Positions 1-9,409 of a DNA stretch of 64,000 nt are shown here, piece by piece (the first letter of the stretch is position 1; each line of letters opens with the position of its first letter). The notes below the pieces were generated by a model that saw nothing but the letters and a program-made list of their open reading frames with translations, made no database searches and was not told where the DNA came from. The DNA comes from Cupriavidus pauculus (GTDB lineage Bacteria; Pseudomonadota; Gammaproteobacteria; Burkholderiales; Burkholderiaceae). A program made the position numbers and the translations under genes. The stretch spans positions 1-64,000 of the forward strand of contig NZ_BPUO01000014.1 of assembly GCF_022179805.1 (NCBI RefSeq), in the 5' to 3' direction.

Positions 1-39
1 CACGCGTTGATCCATGAGTGACACTTCCTTCCATGGCAT
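1..39 (-). CDS. IS481-family transposase, N-terminal 13 residues only
   Basis: Partial gene running off the left edge. The minus strand encodes MPWKEVSLMDQRV from an ATG at 39, preceded by a GGAGA ribosome-binding site. MPWKEV followed by M-x-Q-R is a start I recognise from IS481-type transposases, which go on to a helix-turn-helix and a DDE integrase core. Only the first 13 codons are present, so catalytic residues and integrity cannot be judged. The gene points away from the neighbouring SDR gene. Confidence 0.65.
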   Translation of the reverse strand, partial: MPWKEVSLMDQRV

Positions 40-127
40 GGCAGGTCTCCAAAAAGACACTGCCGGCCAGTCTAGACGTGTTACCCATGTTCCCGAACGG
101 GTGTTACCTATGTTCCCGGTCTGTACA
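1..127 (-). mobile_element. End of an IS481-family insertion sequence (body outside window)
   Basis: The left edge holds the 5' end of a transposase gene reading leftward out of the window. Outside it lie two direct repeats, GTGTTACCCATGTTCCCG at 78-95 and the same sequence with one change at 101-118. The presumed outer end, read inward on the minus strand, starts TGTACAGACCGGGAACAT at position 127; the TG start and repeated terminal motif are seen in the sequence. Family assignment rests on recognising the transposase N-terminus. The other end and the target duplication are not visible, so the exact boundary is inferred. Confidence 0.7.
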
Positions 128-148
128 TGCGGGAGAGGGGAGCAAACC
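128..148. repeat. Half of an extragenic GGGAGAGGGG repeat, cut by the IS
   Basis: GCGGGAGAGGGGAGCAAACC (129-148) matches, with one difference, one half of the complete double-hairpin element at 12237-12375. The other half is missing because the IS481 end abuts it at 127, which suggests that the IS inserted in the middle of such a repeat. Confidence 0.6.
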
Positions 149-173
149 GACAGTTGCGAGATCGACGCGCGCC

Positions 174-920
174 TCAAATAACCCCGCCATTCACCCGCAA
201 CGTCTGCCCGTTCACCCACGCACCATCCGCCCCAGCCAGAAAAGCCACCACATTGGCAATATCCTCCGGCTTGCCCAAACGTTCCAGCGGCGCCATCTTC
301 GCCATCTTTTCGATCAGTTCCGGCGACTTGCCGTCCAGGAACAATTCGGTCGCGGTCGGGCCGGGTGCCACGGCGTTTACGCTGATATTGCGGCCGCGCA
401 GTTCCTTCATCAACACGTGGGTCATCGCCTCCACGGCCGTTTTGGACGCCGCGTAGACCCCATACGTCGGCATCAGCAGGCCCACCAGGCTTGACGACAG
501 GTTGACGATGCGGCCGCCGTCGCGCAGGCGGCGCGAAGCTTCGCGCAGCGTGTTGAACGTGCCCTTGACGTTGATGTCGATGATGCTGTCGAACAGCGCA
601 TCGTCGGCCTCGGCCAGCGTGGCCAGCTTCATGACGCCAGCGTTGTTCACCAGCACGTCCACGCCACCGAAGGCCGCTTCGGCCGCGGCGAACATGCGTG
701 CCACGGCGGCGGGGTCGCTGACGTCGGCCTGGTGGGTCAGGGCGCGGCCGCCCGCGGCTTCGATGTTGGCGGCCACGCCTTCGGCGTCGCGGGCGTTGCC
801 AGCGTAGTTGACGACGATGGTGAAGCCGTCGGCGGCCAGGCGGCGGGCGATGGCGGCGCCAATGCCGCGCGAGGCGCCGGTGACGATAGCGACTTTCTGA
901 GTGGTTTCGGTACGGGTCAT
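174..920 (-). CDS. SDR family NAD(P)-dependent oxidoreductase
   Basis: A 248-aa classical short-chain dehydrogenase/reductase, expected cytosolic and acting on a carbonyl or alcohol that the sequence does not reveal. The Rossmann motif TGASRGIG is at residues 14-21, NNAG at 92-95, and the catalytic set is Ser143/144, Tyr156 and Lys160 (YAASK). The C-terminus ends in the usual NGQTLRVNGGVI. Start is the ATG at 920. It diverges from a LysR gene at 1079, a common arrangement in which the regulator controls the dehydrogenase. The repeat and IS end lie just downstream. Confidence 0.9.
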   Translation of the reverse strand: MTRTETTQKVAIVTGASRGIGAAIARRLAADGFTIVVNYAGNARDAEGVAANIEAAGGRALTHQADVSDPAAVARMFAAAEAAFGGVDVLVNNAGVMKLATLAEADDALFDSIIDINVKGTFNTLREASRRLRDGGRIVNLSSSLVGLLMPTYGVYAASKTAVEAMTHVLMKELRGRNISVNAVAPGPTATELFLDGKSPELIEKMAKMAPLERLGKPEDIANVVAFLAGADGAWVNGQTLRVNGGVI

Positions 921-1078
921 CTGGGGCTCCGGTAGATCAGGTTGTGGTGTGAATGAACTATGGGCGATACCAGTGTCTGGATAATCGGCCTAGAATTGCC
1001 AGCACTTGTTCTGCCAGGGAAACAATCAAAACCCGGCAAACGCAAAAAAGAGACGCAAAATACACAAACGGGGCGAGC

Positions 1079-1993
1079 ATGGACCGATTCGACGCGATGC
1101 GGCTTTTCACACGCGTGGTGGAGCGGCGCAGCTTCACGGTGGCGGCCAACGACATGGAGGTGCCGCGTTCCACCGTGACAAAGGTGATTGCCGATCTGGA
1201 GAAGCGCCTCGGGGTACGGCTGTTGCAGCGGACGACGCGCGTGGTGCGGCCGACGCTCGATGGCGAGGCGTACTACCGGCGCTGCCTGCGCATCCTTGAC
1301 GATATCGAGGACGCGGAAGGCGGCTTCAGCGGTGCCGAACCACGCGGCATGCTGCGCATCGAAGTGCAGGGCACATTGGCCCGGTATTTCCTGATGCCCG
1401 GCTTTCCGGCATTCCTGGAGCGCTATCCGGCACTGCAGATCACGATGAGCGAAGGCGACCGCTGGGTCGATCTCGTGCAAGAGGGCGTGGATTGCGTGTT
1501 GCGCTACGGCGTGCTGCCCGATAGCGAACTGGTGGCGCGGCAGGTGGCCATGCTCGACCGCCTGACTTGCGCCACGCCTAGATACCTGGAACGATTTGGC
1601 ACGCCCACCGGCCTCGATGCGCTCGACGGTCACCGGATGGTGGCAATTCGCCAGATGAGCACCGGCAACGTCACGCCACTGGAATTTGTCGTGGGGGATG
1701 ACCTCAAATCGGCCGCGCTACCGTGCCCGTTGGCCGTGACAGGCACCGAAAGCTACCTGGCTGGCATCGAGCTGGGCCTGGGCATGGCGCAGGTACCGCG
1801 CTTCCACGTGGTCGACCAGCTCAAGTCCGGCTCGCTCGTGGAAATCCTGCGCGACACCCCGCCGCCGTCGCAGCCGGTGTCGCTGCTGTATCCGCGCTCG
1901 CGCCAGCTTTCGCCGCGCGTGCGCGCATTCCTGGACTGGGCGGCCGGTGAGTTTGCCAACAGCCCATTGCTAAGCCAGCCGAAAGCCGGCTGA
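1079..1993 (+). CDS. LysR family transcriptional regulator
   Basis: A 304-aa LysR regulator. MDRFDAMRLFTRVVERRSF opens the winged helix-turn-helix (about 1-60), followed by the periplasmic-binding-like effector domain. The frame is open upstream to 953, but the ATG at 1079 is the start because family alignments begin there. The 158-bp gap to the divergent SDR gene (921-1078) should hold the shared promoter; I could not pick out a clear T-N11-A box. It resembles the large group of LysR proteins paired with SDRs or quinone reductases. Effector unknown. Confidence 0.9.
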   Translation: MDRFDAMRLFTRVVERRSFTVAANDMEVPRSTVTKVIADLEKRLGVRLLQRTTRVVRPTLDGEAYYRRCLRILDDIEDAEGGFSGAEPRGMLRIEVQGTLARYFLMPGFPAFLERYPALQITMSEGDRWVDLVQEGVDCVLRYGVLPDSELVARQVAMLDRLTCATPRYLERFGTPTGLDALDGHRMVAIRQMSTGNVTPLEFVVGDDLKSAALPCPLAVTGTESYLAGIELGLGMAQVPRFHVVDQLKSGSLVEILRDTPPPSQPVSLLYPRSRQLSPRVRAFLDWAAGEFANSPLLSQPKAG

Positions 1994-2006
1994 CCGGTGC
2001 GAGAAA

Positions 2007-3125
2007 TCAGCCCAGCGCCGCCCGCAGGCCGGCGAGTTGATCGAGCGATTCGCGCAGTTCCTGTTCCAGCACCCTGACCAGTTCCGCCGACGGCATCGAG
2101 CGCGTCAGCGGCACGGCCTGGCCGGCCCATTGCGCCGCGTATTCGCTAACGCCCTTGGCCTTGGCCGCCGCGTGCAGCGCCTTGCCGGCGTCGTACGTCA
2201 CCGGATAGTCCGGAATTACCGGGGCGCCGGCGGCGATGCCCAGCCGCGTGAAGTGGCTCGTGAAGCCGCGTGCGGGACGGCCCGAAATGGCGCGGGTCAG
2301 CGTGGTGGGGCGCGTATCGGCGGCGGTCAGGTTGGCGCGATAGGCGGCGTCGGCGGCTGATTCGTCGGTGGCCACGAACGCGGTGCCAAGCTGCGCGGCC
2401 GTGGCGCCCAGCGCCAGAACTGCGGCAATGCCAGCACCGTCCATGATGCCGCCGGACGCGATGACCGGTAGGCGGGTGCGCTCAACCAGCACGCGCACCA
2501 GCGCGAACGTGCCCAGCCCTTCGTCCTCGGCCTCGGAATCGAACGTGCCGCGATGGCCGCCAGCCTCGATGCCTTGGGCGACGATGGCATCCACGCCGGC
2601 CGCCTCGATGCGTCGGGCATCCGCCAGCGACGTGGCGCTGGCCAGCAGCACGATACCGGCCGCGTGCAACGCGTCGATCCATTCCTGCGCCGGCAGGCCG
2701 AAATGAAAGCTCACCACGGCGGGCTTTTCTTCCAGCAGCATCCGGTACATCGCGTCGTCGACGACAAAGCTCTTGTAGATCTCGCGCAGGCTGGCCGGCG
2801 GCGTGGCGCCGAATTCGGCAAACGCGGACGCCAGATACATCAGCCATGCCGACTCGCGTTCGGCGTTCGCCGTGGCGGGGGCGTGGCAGAACAGGTTGAT
2901 GTTGAACGGCTTGGCGGTCAGCGCGCGAGTGTCGCGAATGACCTTGCGCGCGCCTTCGGCGTCCATGGCGCCAACGCCCAGGGAGCCCAGGCCGCCGGCT
3001 TCGGATACCGCCGCCGCCATGGCAGGCGTGCTGACGCCAGCCATCGGCGCCTGGATGATCGGAAGGCGCATGCCCATGCGGGACAGCAGGTTGCGCGACA
3101 GGGTCTGACGATCGGAGGTGTCCAT
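2007..3125 (-). CDS. Nitronate monooxygenase (class I-like, FMN)
   Basis: A 372-aa TIM-barrel flavoprotein of the nitronate monooxygenase/2-nitropropane dioxygenase family, which oxidises alkyl nitronates using FMN and O2. The N-terminal [12 protein letters not shown] and the phosphate-binding [11 protein letters not shown] followed by [10 protein letters not shown] and [12 protein letters not shown] are the family signature. It is 24 bp downstream of the LysR gene 3150-4037 on the same strand, so the pair may be co-transcribed. The ATG at 3125 is the natural start. A second, shorter family member lies at 35514-36470. Confidence 0.88.
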   Translation of the reverse strand: MDTSDRQTLSRNLLSRMGMRLPIIQAPMAGVSTPAMAAAVSEAGGLGSLGVGAMDAEGARKVIRDTRALTAKPFNINLFCHAPATANAERESAWLMYLASAFAEFGATPPASLREIYKSFVVDDAMYRMLLEEKPAVVSFHFGLPAQEWIDALHAAGIVLLASATSLADARRIEAAGVDAIVAQGIEAGGHRGTFDSEAEDEGLGTFALVRVLVERTRLPVIASGGIMDGAGIAAVLALGATAAQLGTAFVATDESAADAAYRANLTAADTRPTTLTRAISGRPARGFTSHFTRLGIAAGAPVIPDYPVTYDAGKALHAAAKAKGVSEYAAQWAGQAVPLTRSMPSAELVRVLEQELRESLDQLAGLRAALG

Positions 3126-3149
3126 TGCAAAAATCCTCGGGGGTACGGG

Positions 3150-4037
3150 CTAGCTACGGCGCAGTTCCTGCTGGAACGCCTCGTAGGCGGAGGTAGAGAA
3201 TCCGGCGCGGTGAATCAGATACGTATGCACCTTGCGCACCGGAACGGTCTGGAGTTCGCTGGTGTCGCCTTGCATGGCCAGCAGCGAGCGCGGCACGATG
3301 GCGACAGCGGACCCGGCCGTCACATGGGCCAGGATCGCGTGATAAGAGGGCAGTTCGATGACGGACAGATTGCGGCGCGCATCGTCGCCAGCCTGCTCCA
3401 GCCAGTCTTCGGCACAGCGGCGATAGGTGCAGCCGCGTGAAAAGGCCGCCAGTTGGCGCAGCTTCACGTCTTCGGGCCGGCGCACCTTGGGATGCGTGGC
3501 GGGCAGCACCAGCACCAGCTCCTCGGTCTTCAGGAACACGCCTTCCAGGCCCTCGCCCATGTCGGCGACGTCGATATCGCGCGGCGCGCCCGTGCCCGGA
3601 TGCGCGACGATCGCGCAGTCGATACGGCGCTGCAGCACGGCATCGACCAGTGCTTGCGAGGTGCCCGTGGCGAGGTCCACCTCCACGTCGGGCCAGGCGG
3701 CATGAAAGCGGCCCAGCGGGCGCGGCAGCAGCGTGGCGGCGGTGCTTTCCATCGACCCCACGTGCAGGCGCCCGCTCGGGGCATCGACGCGCATCGACTG
3801 GCGCGCTTCCTCGGCCAGCGCCAGCAACTGGTCGGCATAGCCCAGTAACCGCTGGCCGGCGGGGGTCAGGATCATTTGCTTGTTCGTGCGCTGGAACAGC
3901 GGCACGCCCAGGCTTTCTTCCAGTTGCTTGACGCGCGTGGTCACGTTGGACTGCACGCGTTCCAGCAACTTGGCGGCGCGAGTGATGCTCTGCTCGCGTG
4001 CGACGGCCCGGAAAATCTCAAGTTCAGCCAGTTCCAC
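3150..4037 (-). CDS. LysR family transcriptional regulator
   Basis: A 295-aa LysR regulator. The open frame extends far upstream, but family homology starts at a GTG at 4037 (MELAELEIFRAVAREQSITRAA), placing the HTH at 1-60 and the effector domain at about 90-290. It precedes the nitronate monooxygenase gene by 24 bp. Upstream lie two inverted repeats (4048-4063 and 4061/4113), probably its own operator sites. It resembles LysR proteins of the type that control efflux or detoxification genes; the effector is unknown. Confidence 0.88.
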   Translation of the reverse strand: MELAELEIFRAVAREQSITRAAKLLERVQSNVTTRVKQLEESLGVPLFQRTNKQMILTPAGQRLLGYADQLLALAEEARQSMRVDAPSGRLHVGSMESTAATLLPRPLGRFHAAWPDVEVDLATGTSQALVDAVLQRRIDCAIVAHPGTGAPRDIDVADMGEGLEGVFLKTEELVLVLPATHPKVRRPEDVKLRQLAAFSRGCTYRRCAEDWLEQAGDDARRNLSVIELPSYHAILAHVTAGSAVAIVPRSLLAMQGDTSELQTVPVRKVHTYLIHRAGFSTSAYEAFQQELRRS

Positions 4038-4047
4038 GGCGATTTGG

Positions 4048-4113
4048 CGACACGTCCGTGTCGTTCTCCAATTGAGAATGAAAAGTGTGGTTAGTATTGT
4101 AATTGGAGAACGA
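4048..4113. promoter_or_regulatory. Operator region with two inverted repeats, upstream of the LysR gene
   Basis: CGACACG-TC-CGTGTCG (4048-4063) is a perfect palindrome. It overlaps the left arm of a second perfect inverted repeat, TCGTTCTCCAATT (4061-4073) and AATTGGAGAACGA (4101-4113), with a 27-bp spacer. The region lies 11-76 bp upstream of the GTG start at 4037 and on the other side faces the DUF1801 gene at 4206. LysR autoregulation is the natural inference. Confidence 0.6.
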
Positions 4114-4205
4114 TTTGTCAAGCTGTCGGATTGGGGCGGCAGGTGATCTATAGTGATGTCCGTCCGGCCTTGGCCGCAACGCAGTGATCCGATGGAGACA
4201 CCGGT

Positions 4206-4643
4206 ATGGGAAAGAGCGCTAGCGAGACGGACGCGGGTATTCCCGCCGACGAGCTGATCGATGCACGGATTGCCGAGCTGGCCGACTGGCGCGGCGAGAC
4301 GCTGGCGGCGCTGCGGGCCATCGTCCAGGAAGCCGACCCCGAGGTGGTAGAGGAATGGAAGTGGAGCGTGCCCGTCTGGTCGCACGACGGCATCCTCTGC
4401 ACGGGCGAGGTCTACAAGGCCGCTGTGAAGATGACCTTCCCGAAAGGCGCGTCGCTGCCTGACCCCAAAAAGCTGTTCAATTCGAGCCTGGAAGGCAATG
4501 TCCGCCGGGCCATCGACTTCCGTGAAGGCGAAAAGATCGACAAGACGGCCTTGAAGGCGTTGATCCGGGCCGCCATCGCCGCGAACCAGGCATCGGCCAA
4601 ACCGAAGCCGAAACCCCGGGCCAGGGCCGCCGCGAAGGCGTAG
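4206..4643 (+). CDS. DUF1801 domain protein
   Basis: A 145-aa cytosolic protein of the DUF1801/YdhG-like fold. The core, residues about 20-115, includes EVVEEWKWSVPVW, GEVYKAAVKMTFPKGASL and NVRRAIDFREGEKID, which match the family. The tail is a basic low-complexity run (AKPKPKPRARAAAKA) that could touch nucleic acid. Function in the family is unsettled. It diverges from the LysR gene at 4037, so the operators between them may also affect it. Start ATG at 4206 follows a GGAGA site at 4194-4198. Confidence 0.85.
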   Translation: MGKSASETDAGIPADELIDARIAELADWRGETLAALRAIVQEADPEVVEEWKWSVPVWSHDGILCTGEVYKAAVKMTFPKGASLPDPKKLFNSSLEGNVRRAIDFREGEKIDKTALKALIRAAIAANQASAKPKPKPRARAAAKA

Positions 4644-4655
4644 CGCCGGCGCCGC

Positions 4656-4676
4656 ATGTCGGTGTGACACCGACAT
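4656..4676. promoter_or_regulatory. 21-bp palindrome between DUF1801 gene and signalling operon
   Basis: ATGTCGGTGT-G-ACACCGACAT has perfect 10-bp arms around one base. It lies 13 bp after the DUF1801 stop and 102 bp before the hybrid kinase start. It could form a terminator hairpin, but no T-run follows, or serve as an operator for the operon downstream. Confidence 0.4.
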
Positions 4677-4778
4677 CTATTTCGGTGCACGCGGGGTAGC
4701 ATGAGGCGCTTTGCTTGACGCTGGGGTGTCGGCCGGTCTTCGGCCAGCGCCGCCCCGTCATCTTCCTGCCCCGTCGGT

Positions 4779-7700
4779 ATGAATCCGTCCTCCCTGCAAC
4801 GCTTTCTGTTCGGCGCGATCCTGGTACCGGTCTCGATGGCCGTGGTATTTGGCATCGACGCGCTGACGCCACTCGGCCTGGCGGCATGGATCTTCTACCT
4901 CGTGCCGGTCTGCCTGAGCCTGTATGGCAACGACTCGCGGGTGCCGCTGATTGCGGCGGCGGTGGGCACGGTGCTGGTTGGCATCGGCTATGCGATATCG
5001 CCCACCAGCAACGCCAACGTGCTGTTCGCCATCATCAATCGCAGCGCCGGCGTGGCCATGCTGTGGTTCCTGGCGGTGGTGGTCTACCGCTATATCGTGT
5101 CGCAGCAGGCCATGCAGCGCGCCAACTGGCTGCAGCAATCGCAGGTGCGCGTGCATCAGGCCATGCGCGACGCGCAGTCGGCCGGCAATGTTGGCGACGG
5201 GCTGGTGCGGGCGCTGGCGCAGATCTGCCAAGCCCACGTCGGCGTGGTCTACCAGGTTGAAGGCAGCCAGATGCAGCGCGTGGCGGTGTGGGGGCTGGCC
5301 AATGCCGCCGCATTGCCGCAGACGATCATCGCGGGCCAGACGCTGGCCGGCCAGGCCGCTGCCGAGAACCGCGTGATCGCCGTGGGCGGTCTGCCCGCCG
5401 ATTATCTGCAGGTGTCGTCCGCGCTGGGCCGCACGGCGGCCAATGAGATCGTGGTGGCGCCGCTGACCGCCGAGGGCGAGGTGATCGGCGTGGTGGAACT
5501 GGGCTTTGTCTCGATGCAGCACGAGACCGCCGACATCGTGGAATTGCTCGAACGCATTGGCGAGCCCATCGGCATGATGCTGCGCTCGGCAGCGTATCGT
5601 GGCCGGCTGGAAAAGCTGCTGGGCGAGACCCAGCGCCAGAGCGAGGAACTGCAGGTCCAGCAGGAAGAACTGCGCGTATCGAACGAGGAACTGGAGGAAC
5701 GCGGCCGCGCGCTGATGGATTCGCAGGCGCGGCTCGAAGCGCAGCAGGCCGAACTGGAGCAGACCAACGTCCAGTTGGAGGAACACTCGCAGCGGCTGGA
5801 AGGCCAGAAGCGCGAGATGATGACGTTCCAGGCCGAACTGGCGGCCAATGCGCGCGCGCTGGAGCGCTCGAACCAGTACAAGAGCGAATTCCTGGCCAAT
5901 ATGTCGCATGAACTGCGCACGCCGCTGAACAGTGCGCTGATCCTGGCCAAGCTGCTGCAGGAAAACAAGGATGGCACGCTGACCACCGAACAGGTGCGCT
6001 ACGCGGCCACGATCCACGCGGCCAACACCGACCTGCTGAACCTGATCAACGACATCCTGGACCTGTCGAAGATCGAGGCCGGACACCTGGTGATCGAGCG
6101 CGAAACGGTGGAGCTGCAATCGCTGGCCAGCACGCTGCAGAACCTGTTCGGGCATGTGGGCGAGGCCAAGGGCGTGCCGTTCCGCGTGGAGATGCTGCCC
6201 GGCGTGCCGGATGCCATCGTGTCGGACAACCAGCGCCTGCAGCAGGTGCTCAAGAACCTGCTGTCCAACGCGTTCAAGTTCACGGAATCGGGCTCGGTCA
6301 CGCTGGCCATGGCCGTGCAGGGCGACGATGCGCTGCGCTTTGAAGTGCGCGACACCGGCATCGGCATTCCCAAGGACAAGCAGCAGGTCATCTTCGAAGC
6401 CTTCCAGCAGGCCGATGGCACCACGAGCCGGCGCTATGGCGGCACGGGGCTGGGCCTGTCGATCTCGCGCGAACTGGGTCGGCTGCTGGGCGGCGTGATT
6501 TCCGTGGCCAGCGAACCGGGGCAGGGCAGCGTCTTCGCGCTGACCGTGCCGCGCGTGCTGTCCGGCGACGCGGCGACGCAGGCCGGACTGATGACACAGG
6601 CCGAGCCGCACGACAAGGTGCTGGCGCCGCCGCCGCGCGCGGTGCCGCCGGTGCCCGCGCCGGCGCCCAAACAGGACGTGCCGGAGCGCGTGCAGCCGGG
6701 CTATCCGGCGCCCATCGCCGACGACCGCGACCATCGCACGCGCGGCAACCGCCTGATCCTGGTGGTGGAGGACGACAGCGACTTCGCGGGCATCCTCTAC
6801 GACCTGGCTCACGAACTCGATTTCGACTGCATCCACGCCACCACTTCGGCACAGGGCCTGGAACTGGCGCGCCACCACCAGCCGTGCGGCATCCTGCTGG
6901 ACGTGGCGCTGCCGGACCAGTCCGGCCTGACGCTGCTGGACTGGCTCAAGCGCGATCCGGCCACACGGCACATCCCCACGCACCTGGTGTCGGTGAGCGA
7001 CCATGCCGAAGCGGCGCTGCACCTGGGCGCGGTGGGCTACACCTTCAAACCGAGCGAGCGCGACAAGCTGGCTGCGGCAATCCGTGGGCTGGAAGCGCGC
7101 ATGACGGCCGGCCAGCGCCGCGTGCTGGTGATCGAAGACGACCCGGCCTTGCGCGAGAGCATCCGCGCGCTGCTGAAGTCGCTCGACGCCGAGATCGTCA
7201 CGGCGGACAGCGTGGCGGACGCCACGGCCGCGCTGGATGGCACGCCATTCGATTGCGTGGTGATGGACATGGTGCTGCCCGACGGCACCGGCCACGACCT
7301 GCTGGCCTACATGGCGCAACTGGCCCAGGACCATGCCGGCTTGATGCCGCCCGTCATCATCTACACGGGCCGGCAGTTGTCGGCCGAGGACGAGCAGCGC
7401 CTGCGCCGTTATTCGAAGTCGATCATCATCAAGGGCGCGCGCTCGCCGGACCGGCTGCTGGACGAGGTGACGCTGTTCCTGCACAGCGTGGAATCGTCGT
7501 TGCCGCCCGAGCACCAGCGCATGTTGCGCGCCGCGCGCAGCCGTGACGACACGTTCGACGGCCGCAAGCTGCTGCTGGTGGAGGACGATGCGCGGAACAT
7601 CTTCGCGCTGTCGAAGGTCATCGAGCCGCTTGGCGCATCGGTGGAAATCGCGCGCAGCGGGCGCGAGGCGCTGGACGTGCTGAACCGCATGGACGACGTG

Positions 7701-7931
7701 GACCTGGTGCTGATGGACATCATGATGCCCGAGATGGACGGCATCACGGCCATGCGCCACATCCGCGAGATGCCGCGCTACGCGCGCCTGCCGATCATCG
7801 CACTGACCGCCAAGGCCATGCAGTCCGATCGCGAGGCGTGCCTGAAGGCCGGTGCCAACGACTACATCGCCAAGCCGATCGACGTCGACAAACTTCTTTC
7901 GCTGTGTCGCGTATGGCTACACGCAAACTGA
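4779..7931 (+). CDS. Membrane-anchored GAF hybrid histidine kinase with three receiver domains
   Basis: A 1050-aa hybrid kinase. About four membrane segments (residues 8-105) are followed by a GAF-like sensor (about 120-275), a long coiled coil (about 280-370), a HisKA domain with phospho-acceptor His377 in SHELRTPLN, an HATPase domain (N, G1 and G2 boxes up to about 590), a Pro/Ala-rich linker, and three receiver domains with Asp708, Asp830 and Asp980. It begins a four-gene block with overlapping CheR, CheB and receiver-kinase genes, an arrangement seen in many proteobacterial chemosensory-like signalling loci. No DNA-binding output is encoded, so output must be by phosphotransfer or methylation. 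The stimulus is unknown. Confidence 0.9.
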   Translation: MNPSSLQRFLFGAILVPVSMAVVFGIDALTPLGLAAWIFYLVPVCLSLYGNDSRVPLIAAAVGTVLVGIGYAISPTSNANVLFAIINRSAGVAMLWFLAVVVYRYIVSQQAMQRANWLQQSQVRVHQAMRDAQSAGNVGDGLVRALAQICQAHVGVVYQVEGSQMQRVAVWGLANAAALPQTIIAGQTLAGQAAAENRVIAVGGLPADYLQVSSALGRTAANEIVVAPLTAEGEVIGVVELGFVSMQHETADIVELLERIGEPIGMMLRSAAYRGRLEKLLGETQRQSEELQVQQEELRVSNEELEERGRALMDSQARLEAQQAELEQTNVQLEEHSQRLEGQKREMMTFQAELAANARALERSNQYKSEFLANMSHELRTPLNSALILAKLLQENKDGTLTTEQVRYAATIHAANTDLLNLINDILDLSKIEAGHLVIERETVELQSLASTLQNLFGHVGEAKGVPFRVEMLPGVPDAIVSDNQRLQQVLKNLLSNAFKFTESGSVTLAMAVQGDDALRFEVRDTGIGIPKDKQQVIFEAFQQADGTTSRRYGGTGLGLSISRELGRLLGGVISVASEPGQGSVFALTVPRVLSGDAATQAGLMTQAEPHDKVLAPPPRAVPPVPAPAPKQDVPERVQPGYPAPIADDRDHRTRGNRLILVVEDDSDFAGILYDLAHELDFDCIHATTSAQGLELARHHQPCGILLDVALPDQSGLTLLDWLKRDPATRHIPTHLVSVSDHAEAALHLGAVGYTFKPSERDKLAAAIRGLEARMTAGQRRVLVIEDDPALRESIRALLKSLDAEIVTADSVADATAALDGTPFDCVVMDMVLPDGTGHDLLAYMAQLAQDHAGLMPPVIIYTGRQLSAEDEQRLRRYSKSIIIKGARSPDRLLDEVTLFLHSVESSLPPEHQRMLRAARSRDDTFDGRKLLLVEDDARNIFALSKVIEPLGASVEIARSGREALDVLNRMDDVDLVLMDIMMPEMDGITAMRHIREMPRYARLPIIALTAKAMQSDREACLKAGANDYIAKPIDVDKLLSLCRVWLHAN

Positions 7932-8803
7932 GGCCGAAGGCCACGGACCCGGCCGCCTTGCCCGTGGGCGAGGACGCCGGCACCTTGCCCGACGACAACT
8001 TCGAAATCGAGCTGGACCTGCTGCTGGAGGCCATCTTCCGCAAGTACCAGCACGACTTCCGGGCCTATTCACGCGCGTCGCTGCGCCGCCGGCTGCAGCA
8101 GGCGCTGCAGGACCTGCACCTTTCCACGCTGTCGCGGCTGCAGGACCGCATGCTGCGCGACCCCGTGGTATTCGGCCGGCTGCTGCAGTACCTGACGGTG
8201 CAGGTCAGCGAGATGTTCCGTGACCCGCACTACTTCCTGGCGATTCGCGAGCACGTGATACCGGTGCTGAAGACCTATCCGTCGATCAACGTCTGGGTGG
8301 CCGGCTGCAGCAGTGGTGAGGAACTGTGGTCGCTGGCGATACTGTTCGAGGAAGAGGGCCTGGCGCAGCGCACGGTGTTCTACGCCACCGACATCAACCC
8401 CGAGGCACTGGTCACTGCGCGCGCCGGCGTGTACGATGCGGGCCGCCTGCGCGGGTTTAGCCAGAACTACCTGGACGCGGGCGGCAAGCGGTCGCTGTCC
8501 GACTACTATCACGCCGCCTACGGCAAGGCCAAGTTCGATGCGCGGCTGATCCAGCAGTCGGTGTTTGCCGATCACAGCCTGGCCACCGACAGCGTGTTCC
8601 AGGAGGCGCAGCTGATTTCGTGCCGCAACGTGCTGATCTATTTCGACCGGCCGCTGCAGGACCGTGCCATCGGGCTGTTCCGCGATGCGCTGGCGCGTCG
8701 CGGCTTCCTGGGCCTGGGCAGCAAGGAGAGCCTGCATTTCAGTGCGCATGTGCAGGATTTCGAGGCGCTGGTGCCGCGCGAGCGGCTCTACCGCAAGTTA
8801 TGA
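7913..8803 (+). CDS. CheR-type protein-glutamate methyltransferase
   Basis: A 296-aa SAM-dependent CheR methyltransferase. Helical N-terminal region to about residue 105, then the SAM-binding fold with VWVAGCSSGEELWSLAI and the C-terminal CRNVLIYF motif. CheR proteins methylate receptor glutamates, but no methyl-accepting chemotaxis protein is encoded in this window; the neighbouring kinase has long coiled coils instead. Start is placed at the ATG at 7913, which overlaps the kinase gene by 19 nt; the frame is open further upstream, but only inside the kinase receiver domain. Confidence 0.9.
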   Translation: MATRKLRPKATDPAALPVGEDAGTLPDDNFEIELDLLLEAIFRKYQHDFRAYSRASLRRRLQQALQDLHLSTLSRLQDRMLRDPVVFGRLLQYLTVQVSEMFRDPHYFLAIREHVIPVLKTYPSINVWVAGCSSGEELWSLAILFEEEGLAQRTVFYATDINPEALVTARAGVYDAGRLRGFSQNYLDAGGKRSLSDYYHAAYGKAKFDARLIQQSVFADHSLATDSVFQEAQLISCRNVLIYFDRPLQDRAIGLFRDALARRGFLGLGSKESLHFSAHVQDFEALVPRERLYRKL

Positions 8804-8806
8804 GGC

Positions 8807-9409
8807 ATGGCCATGGATACCGCGAGACAGTCATGCGCCGCAGTGGTCATCGGCGGCTCGGCCGGTGCGCTGGAAGCGCTGAACACGCTGCTGCCAATGC
8901 TGCCGGGTGTCGGTGCGCCGGCGGTGCTGGTGGTGGTGCACCAGGTGCCGTCGTCGACGAGCCTGCTGCCCGAGCTGCTGGCGCTGCGTTGCAGGCTGCC
9001 CGTGCATGAAGGCGAGGACAAGATGATGGTACAAGCCGGCCACCTGTATGTGGCGCCGCCCGACTACCACCTGCTGGTGGAAGCGGACCCCGCCGTGCCG
9101 GGCAGCGTGCGGCTGGCACTGTCCGTGGAACCGCCGGTGCGGTATTCGCGCCCGTCCATCGACGTGCTGTTCGAATCGGCGGCCATTGCATGGCGCAAAC
9201 GCATGCTCGGCATCCTGTTGTCGGGCGCCAACGACGACGGTGCGCGCGGCCTGGCCGCCATCCACGCGGCCGGCGGCCAGACGTGGGTGCAGGCGCCGGA
9301 CAGCGCGCTGGTCGATACCATGCCGCAGGATGCCATCACACGCGGTGTTGCCGACCGCATCCTGACACCGGAAGCCATTGGCCAAGGGCTGGCCTGCCTG
9401 ACTGAATGA
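8807..9409 (+). CDS. CheB-type methylesterase (no receiver domain)
   Basis: A 200-aa stand-alone CheB esterase domain. The catalytic Ser is in VVIGGSAGALEAL, the His in VVHQVPSSTSLLP, and the Asp in LSGANDDGARGL. Full chemotaxis CheB carries an N-terminal receiver; this one lacks it, as expected for CheB copies in hybrid-kinase clusters, where the receivers sit in the kinase. It starts 3 bp after cheR and overlaps the next gene by 4 nt (ATGA), so co-translation is likely. Confidence 0.9.
   Translation: MAMDTARQSCAAVVIGGSAGALEALNTLLPMLPGVGAPAVLVVVHQVPSSTSLLPELLALRCRLPVHEGEDKMMVQAGHLYVAPPDYHLLVEADPAVPGSVRLALSVEPPVRYSRPSIDVLFESAAIAWRKRMLGILLSGANDDGARGLAAIHAAGGQTWVQAPDSALVDTMPQDAITRGVADRILTPEAIGQGLACLTE

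Noticed and set aside
4758-7760. A 1000-codon open frame on the minus strand
   Set aside because: It lies entirely opposite the hybrid kinase gene, is rich in His, Gln and Arg without any domain, and arises from GC-biased third positions.
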